Notes: generated by a model from the letters alone, not told the origin. DNA of 64,000 bases from Subtercola boreus (GCF_006716115.1 NZ_VFOO01000001.1:1736001-1800000), one strand, 5' to 3'; numbered from the stretch's first letter, positions 36,410-44,926 are shown. A program made the numbers and translations.

Positions 36410-37842
36410 GCGGTCGCGGTAGTGGTGCCGGCGGCGGAACCCACGCCGGCCGCGGCCGGCACCGTGCCGGGCACGGCCAGCCCGAACCGCTCCGCGTCGT
36501 CGGCGTCGATCCGGCGGAGCGACGCGCCCTTCGTCTCCTTCAGCGTCAGCACCGTGATCGCGGTGATGATGCAGGCCGCCAGAATGTAGAGCGCCACGGG
36601 GATCCACGATCCGTAGGCCTGCAGCAGCGCCACGGCGATGATCGGCGCGAGCGACCCGGCGAGGATGGACGTCACCTGGTAGCCGAGCGAGACACCCGAG
36701 TAGCGCATCCGGGTCGGGAACATCTCGGCCATGATCGCGGGCTGTCCGGCGTACATGAAGGCGTGGAAGCAGAGCCCGATCGTCACCGCGAACACGATCA
36801 CGGCCGGGTTCAGCGTGTCGAAGAGCGGGAAGGCGAAGAACGCCCAGCTCGCCCCGAGAACGGCGCCGATGAAGTACACGGGCTTCCGGCCGATGCGGTC
36901 GGCGAGTCGGCCGACCTGCGGGATGACCGCGAAGTGCACGGCGTGCGCGATGAGCAGCGCCAGCAACAACTGCTTCGTGTCGTACTTGTGCACCGTCGAC
37001 AGGTAGACGATCGTGAAGCTGACGATGATGTAGTAGAGGATGTTCTCCGCGAACCGGAGGCCCATCGCCTGCAGTACGCCCTTGGGGTAGCGGCGGATGA
37101 CCTCGCGCACTCCGTAGCTCTTCGCCTTCTCGGCTTCGACGGCCGCTCGCGCTTCGAGGAAGATCGGCGCCTCGGTGACGTGGGTGCGGATGTAGTAGCC
37201 GACCACCACGATCACAGCCGACAGCCAGAACGCGATGCGCCAGCCCCAGCTCAGGAACTGGTCGTTCGGCAGCACGGCCGCCGTCACCAGCAGCACCAGC
37301 GTGGCGAGGAGGTTGCCGACCGGCACGGCCGCCTGGGGCCAGCTCGCCCAGAACGCCCGCGACTTGTCGGGGCTCTGCTCGGCGACCAGCAGAACGGCGC
37401 CGCCCCACTCGCCGCCGACGGCGAAGCCCTGCACGAACCGCAGCACCACGAGCAGTGCGGGAGCGAGGTAGCCGACCGTGTTGAAGCCGGGCAGGCAGCC
37501 CATCAGGAAGGTCGAAACGCCGACCAGGATGATCGTGACCTGCAGGGTGTGCTTGCGGCCGAGCTTGTCGCCGATGTGGCCGAACACGATCCCGCCGAGC
37601 GGACGGGCCACAAAGCCCACCGCGTAGGTGATGAAGGCGGCGATGATGCCGTCGAGCGCCGTGTTGGCGTTCGGGAAGAAGAACTTGCCGAAGACGAGGC
37701 TGGCCGCGGTGGCGTAGAGGAAGAACTCGTACCACTCGACGACCGTGCCGACCATCGACGCGGCGACGATCTTCTTGAGTCCGGATGATCGGGGCGGGTC
37801 GGCCTTCGAGGTGCGGCCTGTGGGGCCGGTGGATGCGCTCAC
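36400..37842 (-). CDS. MFS transporter, metabolite:H+ symporter (MHS) family
   Basis: 480-residue twelve-helix transporter. GTVVEWYEFFLYATAASLVF and HIGDKLGRKHTL (the A-like loop) mark the MHS family, which imports organic acids such as shikimate, dicarboxylates or ketoglutarate, or betaine. QGFAVGGEWGGAVLLVAEQ is typical. GTG at 37842 with AAGGAG about 8 nt upstream. Divergent from the LysR gene; next to a hydroxybutyrate dehydrogenase, so a short hydroxy acid is a fair guess for its substrate. Confidence 0.9.
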   Translation of the reverse strand: MSASTGPTGRTSKADPPRSSGLKKIVAASMVGTVVEWYEFFLYATAASLVFGKFFFPNANTALDGIIAAFITYAVGFVARPLGGIVFGHIGDKLGRKHTLQVTIILVGVSTFLMGCLPGFNTVGYLAPALLVVLRFVQGFAVGGEWGGAVLLVAEQSPDKSRAFWASWPQAAVPVGNLLATLVLLVTAAVLPNDQFLSWGWRIAFWLSAVIVVVGYYIRTHVTEAPIFLEARAAVEAEKAKSYGVREVIRRYPKGVLQAMGLRFAENILYYIIVSFTIVYLSTVHKYDTKQLLLALLIAHAVHFAVIPQVGRLADRIGRKPVYFIGAVLGASWAFFAFPLFDTLNPAVIVFAVTIGLCFHAFMYAGQPAIMAEMFPTRMRYSGVSLGYQVTSILAGSLAPIIAVALLQAYGSWIPVALYILAACIITAITVLTLKETKGASLRRIDADDAERFGLAVPGTVPAAAGVGSAAGTTTATARR

Positions 37843-37925
37843 GCGGGGTCTCCTTCTGTCGTCGTTGACGTGGTGGGCTGCACTGAGTATTCCTGCAGCA
37901 AAACCGGGCGGCAATAGCCGGTTGC

Positions 37926-37951
37926 GCAGAGGGCGTGTGCATACTTGCAGA
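37926..37951. promoter_or_regulatory. Candidate LysR operator, copy 1
   Basis: 26-bp element GCAGAG-N2-CGTGTG-N2-T-N2-TTGCAGA in the MFS/LysR divergent region, ending just before the LysR ATG. It matches 39850-39875 at 20 of 26 positions. Confidence 0.55.
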
Positions 37952-37952
37952 T

Positions 37953-38957
37953 ATGGATGATGCAGCCCGACCGAGTGGGCGAGGCGGGCCGGAGCGGCTG
38001 CCCGGTGCACTGAACCCCAACCCCGACGACCTGCTGGTGCTTCTCGCCGTCTCGCGGAGCGGCCGGTTCACCACAGCGGCAGAGTCCCTCGGGCTGAACC
38101 ACACCACGGTGTCACGCCGCATTGCCGCGCTCGAGGCGGCCCTGGGGGGCCGCGTGCTCGCCCGCACGCCCGGCGGGTGGCAGCTCACCGAGCGGGGCGG
38201 CGACGCCGTGCGGGCCGCCGAGGAGGTCGAGAGCGCGCTCCGGGCGCTCAGCCACGACCCCTCCGGGCCGACCCGGCTGAGCGGGGTGGTGCGACTCTCG
38301 GCCACTGACGGTTTCAGCGCCTACATCGCCGCCCCGGCGATCGCAGGCCTCCAGCAGAGACATCCACAGCTCAGCGCCGAGATCGTGACGGTCACTCGCC
38401 GCGCCCAGCAGCACCGCTCGGGGCTCGACATCGAGGTCGTGGTCGGCGAGCCGCAGGTGCACCGGGCCGAGTCGCACCTGCTCGGCGAGTACGCGCTCGG
38501 CATGTACGCCTCGCGCTCCTACCTCGATGCGCACGGCGCACCCGCGACGGCCGAGGAACTCGTCGCGCGGCCCCTCGTCTACTTCATCGATTCGATCCTG
38601 CAGGTCGATGACCTCGATGCACCCCGGCGGCTGGTGCCCGGGATGCGCGACGGGATCAGTTCGACGAACGTGTTCGTGCACGTCGAGGCGACCCGGGCGG
38701 GGGCCGGTATCGGTTTTCTGCCGTGCTACATGGCCGACCGGCATCCCGATCTGGTGCGCCTGCTGCCGGCGCAGTACGACGAACGACTCCCCTACTGGAT
38801 GGTCGTGCGCTCGGAATCGCTGCGGCAACCCGCTGTGGCCGCCGTCGCCGACGCGCTGCGGGAGCGCACCAGAGCGATGGCGCCGGCGCTCGCGGGCGGC
38901 GGGGCGGACGGGGGTTCGGGCGCCGGTCCGGGCGGCGGTTCGGGCGCCGGTTCCTAG
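37953..38957 (+). CDS. LysR family transcriptional regulator
   Basis: 334 residues from ATG at 37953. N-terminal winged helix: LLVLLAVSRSGRFTTAAESL and HTTVSRRIAALEAALGG (residues ~25-75); periplasmic-binding-like effector domain follows (VVRLSATDGFSAYIAAPAI). The last ~25 residues are Gly/Ala repeats. A GTG at 37935 is possible but overlaps the candidate operator. Its stop shares a CTAG with the stop of the convergent dehydrogenase. It probably controls the MFS gene and the dehydrogenase, since both promoter regions carry the same motif. Confidence 0.9.
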   Translation: MDDAARPSGRGGPERLPGALNPNPDDLLVLLAVSRSGRFTTAAESLGLNHTTVSRRIAALEAALGGRVLARTPGGWQLTERGGDAVRAAEEVESALRALSHDPSGPTRLSGVVRLSATDGFSAYIAAPAIAGLQQRHPQLSAEIVTVTRRAQQHRSGLDIEVVVGEPQVHRAESHLLGEYALGMYASRSYLDAHGAPATAEELVARPLVYFIDSILQVDDLDAPRRLVPGMRDGISSTNVFVHVEATRAGAGIGFLPCYMADRHPDLVRLLPAQYDERLPYWMVVRSESLRQPAVAAVADALRERTRAMAPALAGGGADGGSGAGPGGGSGAGS

Positions 38958-39754
38958 CGCGCCGACCAGCCGCCGTCCATCGTGTAGCTCGCCCCGGTCA
39001 CCATCGCCGCCTCGTCGGCGGCCAGCCAGGCGACCAGCGCCGCCACCTCGCGCGGTTCGACGAGGCGCTTGATCGCGCTCTCGGTGAGCATGATCGAACT
39101 GAGCACCTCGGACTCCGGGATGCCGTGCAGTGCCGCCTGGTCGGCGAGCTGCTTCTCGACCAGCGGTGTGCGCACGTACCCCGGGTTCACGCAGTTGCTC
39201 GTGACACCCCGCTCGCCGCCCTCCAGCGCTGTGGTCTTCGACAGGCCCTCGAGCCCGTGTTTCGCCGAGACGTACGCGCTCTTGAACGGCGAGGCGCGGA
39301 GCCCGTGCACCGACGAGACGTTGATGATCCGCCCGAAGCCGCGCTCGTACATGCCGGGCAGCGCGGCCCTGATCAGGAGGAACGGCGCCTCGAGCATCAG
39401 GCGCAGGATGCCGCGGAACTCCTCCACCTCGAAGGTCTCGATCGGGCTCACCCTCTGGATGCCCGCGTTGTTCACCAGGATGTCGATGTTCCCGAGCTCC
39501 GGAGCGAGCGCGGCATCGGTCAGCGCAGAGGTCTCCTGCAGATCGACCACCCAGCTGCTGCCGCCGATGGCCGAGGCCACGCGGTCGGCCTGCCGGGCTT
39601 CCCGGTCAGCGATGACGACCTCCGCACCACGGGCAGCGAGCGCCCGCGCCGTGGCCTCGCCGATGCCGGAACCACCGCCTGTCACGAGCGCCCGTCTGCC
39701 GGCCAGTGCGGCGGTGACGGTGGCAGTGGCGGTGTCGATCGGATGCTCGGTCAT
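38954..39754 (-). CDS. 3-hydroxybutyrate dehydrogenase (classical SDR)
   Basis: 266 residues. [15 protein letters not shown] (NAD site), NNAGIQ, and the Ser-Tyr-Lys triad in INVSSVHG...SAYVSAKHGLEGLSKTTALE. The stretch RGVTSNCVNPGYVRTPLVEKQ is characteristic of 3-hydroxybutyrate dehydrogenases, which turn 3-hydroxybutyrate into acetoacetate. ATG at 39754 with AGGAG upstream. Upstream region carries the LysR-type motif. Confidence 0.85.
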   Translation of the reverse strand: MTEHPIDTATATVTAALAGRRALVTGGGSGIGEATARALAARGAEVVIADREARQADRVASAIGGSSWVVDLQETSALTDAALAPELGNIDILVNNAGIQRVSPIETFEVEEFRGILRLMLEAPFLLIRAALPGMYERGFGRIINVSSVHGLRASPFKSAYVSAKHGLEGLSKTTALEGGERGVTSNCVNPGYVRTPLVEKQLADQAALHGIPESEVLSSIMLTESAIKRLVEPREVAALVAWLAADEAAMVTGASYTMDGGWSAR

Positions 39755-39849
39755 CAGTGTCTCCTGGCGTTCGCCACGATCCCATCCATTGGGCTCGGTG
39801 AACTCCCCGAGTCTCGCCCGTGCGTTCCGGAGCGTCAACGGACGAATCT

Positions 39850-39875
39850 GCAGAGCCCGTGTGTGTTTTTGCAGA
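39850..39875. promoter_or_regulatory. Candidate LysR operator, copy 2
   Basis: Second copy of the 26-bp element, in the divergent region between the hydroxybutyrate dehydrogenase and the zinc-finger SDR. Begins GCAGAG and ends TTGCAGA. Confidence 0.55.
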
Positions 39876-39907
39876 CTTACCGGCCGCGGGTAGAGTTCTT
39901 CGAGCCC

Positions 39908-41560
39908 ATGACTACTCCCGTGCCAGAACTGCCCGAATCGTCTCCCGAGGCGACATCCACCGCACAGGGCATCGACCAGCACGAGCTGGAGGTCGCCCTC
40001 CGCGTTCTGGCGAGCCTGCACGAGCTCGACGACGAGCATCCGGATTTCATCGCCGTGCGCCGCGCCACCGCCAAGATGTTCAAATCGGTCAAGAAGAACC
40101 GTCGCGACGAGAAGCGCGACGCCATCGCGAACGCCGACCGCAGCGTGATCGCCAACACCGCCACGGGCGCCCCCGACCGCATCGACGACGAGACGCGTGG
40201 AGTGCAGCTCGCCGCCATCACGACCGCGCCCACCGCCGGCACGCTCATCAAGTCGCGCCCCTGCTACATCTGCAAGCAGCACTACACCCAGGTCGACGCG
40301 TTCTACCACCAGCTCTGCCCTTCGTGCGCAGCGAAGAGCCACGCAAAGCGGGATGCCCGCACCGACCTCACCGGGAAGCGCGCGCTGCTCACCGGCGGCC
40401 GCGCCAAGATCGGCATGTACATCGCGCTCCGCCTGCTGCGGGATGGCGCGCACACCACCATCACGACCCGGTTCCCGCGCGACGCCGTACGCCGGTTCTC
40501 GAGCCTCCCCGACTCGGGCGACTGGCTGCACCGGCTGAAGATCGTCGGGATCGACCTCCGCGACCCGGCGCAGGTCATCGGGCTCGCCGAGACCGTCGCC
40601 GCGGCCGGGCCGCTCGACATCCTGATCAACAACGCCGCCCAGACGGTGAAACGCTCCCCCGGGTCGTACGCGCCGCTGGCCGAAGCGGAACTCGAGCCGC
40701 TTCCCGACGGGCCCGTGCCGGAGATGATCACGTTCGGGCACACGAACGACGCTCACCCGCAGGCGCTCGCGGCCTCGGTGGCCGCGCATCCGCTGCTGCA
40801 GCGGGCTGCCGCGGTCGCCCCGGCGGCTGCCGCGCTGGGGCTCGCCCCGCTCGGGCGCACCGGCGGCGTGTCCGACGCGGACGCTAACGCCGAACTGGTC
40901 GGATCCGAGTTGCTCGGGGCCGCCCTGGCGGGCGCCGGACTCACGCCGGGCGAACTGAGCGCCGACGAACTCTCCGGGCTGGCGCTGGCCGCCGGATCCT
41001 CTTCACTGTCGCGCCTCGCCGCGGGAACGGCCATCGATGCCGGCGGGCTCGTGCCGGACACACACCACGAGAACAGCTGGACGCAAGCCGTCCAGGACGT
41101 CGACCCGCTCGAGATGCTCGAGGTGCAGCTCTGCAACACGACGGCGCCGTTCCTGCTCGTGTCGCGGCTGCGACCGTCGCTCGCCGCCGGGGCATCGGCT
41201 GCGGCATCCGGTCGCGCGTACATCGTGAATGTGTCGGCGATGGAGGGCGTGTTCGCTCGCGGATACAAGGGCCCCGGGCATCCGCACACCAATATGGCCA
41301 AGGCCGCGCTCAACATGCTCACCCGCACGAGCGGCAAGGAGATGCTGACCGACGGCATCCTGATGACGAGCGTCGACACCGGCTGGATCACGGACGAACG
41401 CCCGCACCCGACCAAGGTGCGGCTCGCGGAGGAAGGCTTCCACGCGCCCCTCGACCTCGTCGACGGCGCCGCCCGCGTCTACGACCCCGTCGTGCGCGGC
41501 GAGGCCGGCGAGGACCTCTCCGGCGTGTTCCTCAAGGACTACGCCCCCTCTCCCTGGTGA
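39908..41560 (+). CDS. SDR oxidoreductase with N-terminal zinc finger
   Basis: 550 residues, about twice the size of a classical SDR. Residues ~1-110 are a helical region; C119-C122-C137-C140 form a C-x2-C-x14-C-x2-C zinc ribbon (CYICKQHYTQ...LCPSCA); the Rossmann domain starts at GKRALLTGGRAKIGMYIAL with NNAAQTVKRSPGSY and the active-site region YIVNVSAMEG...KGPGHPHTNMAKAALNML. An Ala/Leu-rich insertion (residues ~275-375) lies between NNA and the catalytic part. The layout is known from uncharacterised bacterial proteins. A TAGAGT -10 box at 39891 gives a leader of a few nt. Confidence 0.82.
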   Translation: MTTPVPELPESSPEATSTAQGIDQHELEVALRVLASLHELDDEHPDFIAVRRATAKMFKSVKKNRRDEKRDAIANADRSVIANTATGAPDRIDDETRGVQLAAITTAPTAGTLIKSRPCYICKQHYTQVDAFYHQLCPSCAAKSHAKRDARTDLTGKRALLTGGRAKIGMYIALRLLRDGAHTTITTRFPRDAVRRFSSLPDSGDWLHRLKIVGIDLRDPAQVIGLAETVAAAGPLDILINNAAQTVKRSPGSYAPLAEAELEPLPDGPVPEMITFGHTNDAHPQALAASVAAHPLLQRAAAVAPAAAALGLAPLGRTGGVSDADANAELVGSELLGAALAGAGLTPGELSADELSGLALAAGSSSLSRLAAGTAIDAGGLVPDTHHENSWTQAVQDVDPLEMLEVQLCNTTAPFLLVSRLRPSLAAGASAAASGRAYIVNVSAMEGVFARGYKGPGHPHTNMAKAALNMLTRTSGKEMLTDGILMTSVDTGWITDERPHPTKVRLAEEGFHAPLDLVDGAARVYDPVVRGEAGEDLSGVFLKDYAPSPW

Positions 41561-41687
41561 TCTTGCGGCGCGTTGCGCTTCGCGCACCGCGCACGCGCTT
41601 GTCTTGACGGGGCGGCGACCTCGGAACAATGCCGTATTGGCGCGGAGGGCGCGGACGCGCTGCGCGCGCTGCCCCCCTGATTTTTGT

Positions 41688-41743
41688 CGAGTGGGCGATT
41701 TGGGCCCCAAAACGCGGTTTTTGGGGCCCGAACTGCCCTCTCG
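41688..41743. repeat. 56-bp palindromic repeat, copy A
   Basis: Arms of about 25 bp: CGAGTGGGCGATTTGGGCCC on the left, GGGGCCCGAACTGCCCTCTCG on the right in near-perfect complement, around AAAACGCGGTTTTT. First of three copies in the 474-bp gap between the zinc-finger SDR and acetolactate decarboxylase. Confidence 0.92.
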
Positions 41744-41790
41744 ATCGGCAACCGGACGAGTGGGTGGGACGAGTGCGCGCGGCGACCGGT

Positions 41791-41846
41791 CGAGTGGGCG
41801 ATTTGGGCCCTAAAACGCGGCTCTTGGGGCCCAAACTGCCCACTCA
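41791..41846. repeat. 56-bp palindromic repeat, copy B
   Basis: Same element, starting 103 bp after copy A; differs from it at a handful of positions, several in or next to the loop and right arm. Right arm ends TGCCCACTCA. Confidence 0.92.
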
Positions 41847-41946
41847 AGTGATGGTGGGTGCGGGGGCGAGGCGAGGGCGGGCATGGGGCGAGGCGGGGCG
41901 GGACGCGGCGAGGCGAGGGCGGGGCGGGGGCGGGCGAGCTGGCCAT
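41847..41946. other. G-rich low-complexity spacer between palindromes B and C
   Basis: About 100 bp built from GCGAGGCGAGGGCGGG-like units on the + strand. No start with a ribosome site and no recognisable coding sequence. Confidence 0.6.
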
Positions 41947-42002
41947 CGAGTGGGCGATTTGGGCCCTAAGACGCGGTTTTTGGGGCCCAAACTGCCCACT
42001 CG
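41947..42002. repeat. 56-bp palindromic repeat, copy C
   Basis: Same element, 156 bp after copy B. Arms pair at all but two adjacent positions outside the central A/T run. Followed by a run of G tracts up to the acetolactate decarboxylase stop. Confidence 0.92.
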
Positions 42003-42034
42003 AGGGAGGGGGGGGACGGGAGAGGGAGGGGGGG
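42003..42034 (+). other. Poly-G tract next to the acetolactate decarboxylase stop
   Basis: Runs of 3, 9, 4, 3 and 7 G within 32 bp on the + strand, immediately past the end of the minus-strand gene. Could form a G-quadruplex in DNA. Confidence 0.5.
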
Positions 42035-42754
42035 TCAGCGGGCGGAGGCGGAGGTGGACTCTACGCGGCGGATGTCGGCGTCGGCGCTCGGCGAGAGCAG
42101 GTCGGCCGCCGCGAACTCGGGAGTACCGGGCAGGTGCACCTCGATGTCCGCGACCGGCTGCACGTGCAGGGTGCCCGCCGTCACCGTGTAGTTCAGGGTG
42201 TGCCCGCCGTGGGTGCGCGAATCGTTCAGGTAGTGCAGGTGGTACCCCGCGACACTCACGCCCTGGAAGATGTGCGGCGCCCAGAATCCGACGAGCGTGC
42301 CGGTGGTCGACGGCAGCGTCATCTCGCGCTGCGTGGTCATCACCTCGGGCAGCGGACGGTACGGATGATGCTGCCGCACGGGCTCCCGCACCAGCATGTC
42401 CGAGAACTCACCGTCGAGCCGGATGGCGTAGAACTGGTTCGGGTTGCCGACCAGCCCGGTGATCAGCGCCTCGAGGCCGGTGCGGTCGACGGATCCGGCC
42501 AGCTCGTGGTGGAGGGTCGGCGCGAACGGGACGACCTCGGCGAAGGGCAGCAGCTCATCCGGATCCCCCGGGCTGACCGCACCGTCGTCGGTGCACCGGA
42601 AGACCTGCCCGTCGACGATCACGAGCTCACCGTTCAGCGCGTTGCCGCAGCCGAGCCCGAAGTCGCCGGCGGCCAGCACCTCACGGGTGGGGAACGCCCC
42701 GTCGTAGAGCCCGGCCATCAGCGCCTGAATGACCGAGAACTGGTGGATGCTCAC
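42035..42754 (-). CDS. Acetolactate decarboxylase
   Basis: 239 residues. Converts 2-acetolactate to acetoin. Zinc-binding AGYHLHYLNDSRTHGGHTLN (HxH and later His) is intact, preceded by GTLVGFWAPHIFQGVSVAGY, and FSVIQALMAGLYDGAF near the start. Typical length. GTG at 42754 overlaps the DUF3054 stop as GTGA. No acetolactate synthase lies nearby. The C-terminal ~15 residues are Ser/Ala-rich. Confidence 0.93.
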   Translation of the reverse strand: MSIHQFSVIQALMAGLYDGAFPTREVLAAGDFGLGCGNALNGELVIVDGQVFRCTDDGAVSPGDPDELLPFAEVVPFAPTLHHELAGSVDRTGLEALITGLVGNPNQFYAIRLDGEFSDMLVREPVRQHHPYRPLPEVMTTQREMTLPSTTGTLVGFWAPHIFQGVSVAGYHLHYLNDSRTHGGHTLNYTVTAGTLHVQPVADIEVHLPGTPEFAAADLLSPSADADIRRVESTSASAR

Positions 42755-43245
42755 CGGGAGTCCGGGCGCGCCTGGCCTGCCGCGCCTGCCGAGCCCGCCG
42801 CACCCCCCGAGCCCGCCTGGCGAGTGGCCAGCACCCGCCCGCGGGCCCGCCGCCGCAGGATCGCCCCGGCGATCAGCCTCCAGCCGAGCAGGAACACGCC
42901 CAGCACGATGATCGCGACGATCACGAAGCTGACGGCGACACCCTGCCCGCTCAACAGCCGGAAGAGCATCCCCACGGCCACCGTGAACAGCCAGATCGGG
43001 ATGCCCGGCAGGACGGGCACGAACGGGTACCGCCACGCGCGGGTCGCCAGCCAGCCGACCGCGAGACCGAGCAGGAACGGCCACCAGGTGGTGAGGATGC
43101 CCGGAACGCTGAACGCCTCGGCGTGGTTGCCGCGCCCGATGAGCACGAAGGCCAGAACGAGCACGACGTCGAACACGAGCGCGAGCACCACGTGCCGGGT
43201 CGGAACGGGCGGGCGGACCTTCTGGGGCGGGGCGGTCTGGGTCAT
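42751..43245 (-). CDS. DUF3054 family membrane protein
   Basis: 164 residues with four hydrophobic segments: VVLALVFDVVLVLAFVLIG, a segment around WWPFLLGLAVGWLAT, one around GIPIWLFTVAVGMLFRLL, and VSFVIVAIIVLGVFLLGW, the pattern of DUF3054, function unknown. The last ~30 residues are Ala/Gly-rich. The ATG is 6 nt after TAGACT, so the mRNA is probably leaderless. Heads an overlapping pair with acetolactate decarboxylase. Confidence 0.85.
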   Translation of the reverse strand: MTQTAPPQKVRPPVPTRHVVLALVFDVVLVLAFVLIGRGNHAEAFSVPGILTTWWPFLLGLAVGWLATRAWRYPFVPVLPGIPIWLFTVAVGMLFRLLSGQGVAVSFVIVAIIVLGVFLLGWRLIAGAILRRRARGRVLATRQAGSGGAAGSAGAAGQARPDSR

Positions 43246-43251
43246 GACGCC

Positions 43252-43257
43252 AGTCTA
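43252..43257 (-). promoter_or_regulatory. -10 box of the DUF3054 gene, probable leaderless promoter
   Basis: TAGACT on the minus strand, exactly 6 nt before the ATG at 43245. Confidence 0.55.
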
Positions 43258-43261
43258 CGAA

Positions 43262-43289
43262 GAACGGCCGACGGTGAACGGCCGACGGT
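43262..43289. repeat. Tandem 14-bp duplication
   Basis: GAACGGCCGACGGT twice head to tail, just upstream of the DUF3054 -10 box. Confidence 0.75.
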
Positions 43290-43343
43290 GCGCAGCGGGC
43301 GAGCCGGGCATCCGGAGCCCCCGGCCGCACCGCGCCGACGTCG

Positions 43344-44792
43344 CTACAGCCCGAGGTACGGCGCGCGCCGGATGCCGAACGTCACGGCGAGCGCGCGCCG
43401 CGCGGCGTGCCAGCCCGCCGACCCGTTGACCCCGGGCCCGGGCGGTGTCGACTGCGAGCACAGGTAGACGCCCTCCATCGGCGTCTGCCAGGGGTGCAGC
43501 GACAGGGTCGGCCGCCGCACCAGCTGCCCGAGCGTCGCCGCCCCCGACGAGATGTCCCCACCGATGTAGTTCGGGTTCTGCGCCTCCTCACCGACGGCCG
43601 TGCGTCCGGCGTGGGTGATGATCGTGTCCCGGAACCCCGGCGCGAACCGCTCGATCTGGTCGATGATCGTCTCGGTCTGGTCGACGTCAGAGCCGCGCGG
43701 AACATGCGTGTACGCCCAGAGCACGTGCCTGCCGGCAGGCGCCCGCGAGTCGTCGACCACGCCGGGCTGCGACACCAGCACGTAGGGCTTCGACGAGTGC
43801 TTGCCGGAGGCCACGATCGCCTCGGCCCGGGCGATCTGCGCGTGGGTTCCACCGACGTGAACGGTGCCGGCCTTTCGCAACTCGGGGTTCGTCCACGGCA
43901 CGGGGTCGCTCAGGGCGAGGTCGAGTTTCGCGACCGCATTGCCGTAGCGGAACCGCGAGAGCGCACGGCCGTACCGCGCCGGAACCCGGGATCCGGCGAT
44001 CGCCAGCAGCGCCCGCGGCGAGACGTCGAGCAGCACCGCCTTCGACGGCGGCAGCTCGTCGAGGCTGGCCACCTCCGTCGACGTCTCGATGCTCCCGCCG
44101 TGCCGGGCGAGGTCGTCGGCGAGCGCCTGCACGATCGACTGGCTGCCACCCACGGGTATGGGCCAGCCGACCCCGTGCGCGAGGGTGGCGAGGATCAGTC
44201 CGGCCGCGGCGGGCGCGAGCCCCGGCAGGGGCAGGATCGAATGCGCCGAGACACCGCTCATCATCGCCGGCGCGACGGTGCTCTCGAAACGCTGGTTCCA
44301 GAGCGGGCTGCCCTGCTCGAGCATCCTCAGCCCGAAGGCCGCGAGCGCGGTCGGGCTCTTCGGGACACGCAGCAGCGAGCCGCCGGTGTAGGAGGTCAGG
44401 CCCTCCCAGCGGGAGACGAGGGGGTGCAGCATCCGGTGCCAGGCGGGACCATCGACGCCGAGGCTGCGGGCGGTCTCGTCGAGGCTGCGGTAGGCGAGGC
44501 CGGCCCGGCCGTCGTCGAGTGGATGCCCGTAGGCGACCTCGGGCTGCCGGAGTTCGATGCGCGACGAGAGCTCGAACGCGCGGAAGAACTCCGAAGCGAG
44601 GGCCATCGGATGCACGGCGGAGCAGATGTCGTGCAGGAACCCGGGCAGCGTGAGTTCCGCGGTTCTCGCACCCCCGCCGATCGTGGCTTCGCGCTCGTAC
44701 ACCCGCACCGAGACCCCGGCACGGGCGAGGGTCACGGCTGCGGCGAGGCCGTTCGGCCCCGAGCCCACGACGATGGCGTCAACGGTGTCCAT
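43344..44792 (-). CDS. FAD-dependent oxidoreductase, phytoene desaturase/carotene isomerase-like
   Basis: 482 residues. DAIVVGSGPNGLAAAVTLARAG is the dinucleotide-binding site, followed by GGGARTAELTLPGFLHDICS, a phrase shared by CrtI-like amine-oxidase-superfamily proteins; the C-terminal GVYLCSQSTPPGPGVNGSAG closes the FAD site. No carotenoid genes are nearby and the substrate is unknown. ATG at 44792 chosen; a GTG two codons earlier is possible. Confidence 0.88.
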   Translation of the reverse strand: MDTVDAIVVGSGPNGLAAAVTLARAGVSVRVYEREATIGGGARTAELTLPGFLHDICSAVHPMALASEFFRAFELSSRIELRQPEVAYGHPLDDGRAGLAYRSLDETARSLGVDGPAWHRMLHPLVSRWEGLTSYTGGSLLRVPKSPTALAAFGLRMLEQGSPLWNQRFESTVAPAMMSGVSAHSILPLPGLAPAAAGLILATLAHGVGWPIPVGGSQSIVQALADDLARHGGSIETSTEVASLDELPPSKAVLLDVSPRALLAIAGSRVPARYGRALSRFRYGNAVAKLDLALSDPVPWTNPELRKAGTVHVGGTHAQIARAEAIVASGKHSSKPYVLVSQPGVVDDSRAPAGRHVLWAYTHVPRGSDVDQTETIIDQIERFAPGFRDTIITHAGRTAVGEEAQNPNYIGGDISSGAATLGQLVRRPTLSLHPWQTPMEGVYLCSQSTPPGPGVNGSAGWHAARRALAVTFGIRRAPYLGL

Positions 44793-44926
44793 GCCCACCA
44801 GTATCCCCTGATCCCCGCCGCATCCTCTGGGTTCTCGATGCTCATTCCCAGCCGGGTGTCAATCCCTGCCGCCAAGGTGGTCCCAGTGGTTGCATGAGGG
44901 CAAGCACCTGACCAAAGGAGGTTGAT

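Noticed and set aside
38723-39907. Open frame extending the zinc-finger SDR 395 codons upstream
   Set aside because: It is antisense to the hydroxybutyrate dehydrogenase and overlaps lysR; the chosen ATG has a -10 box just upstream.
41561-42034. Possible small genes and a CRISPR-like array in the repeat gap
   Set aside because: Peptides arise from palindrome arms; only three palindromes, unequal spacers, no cas genes and no leader.
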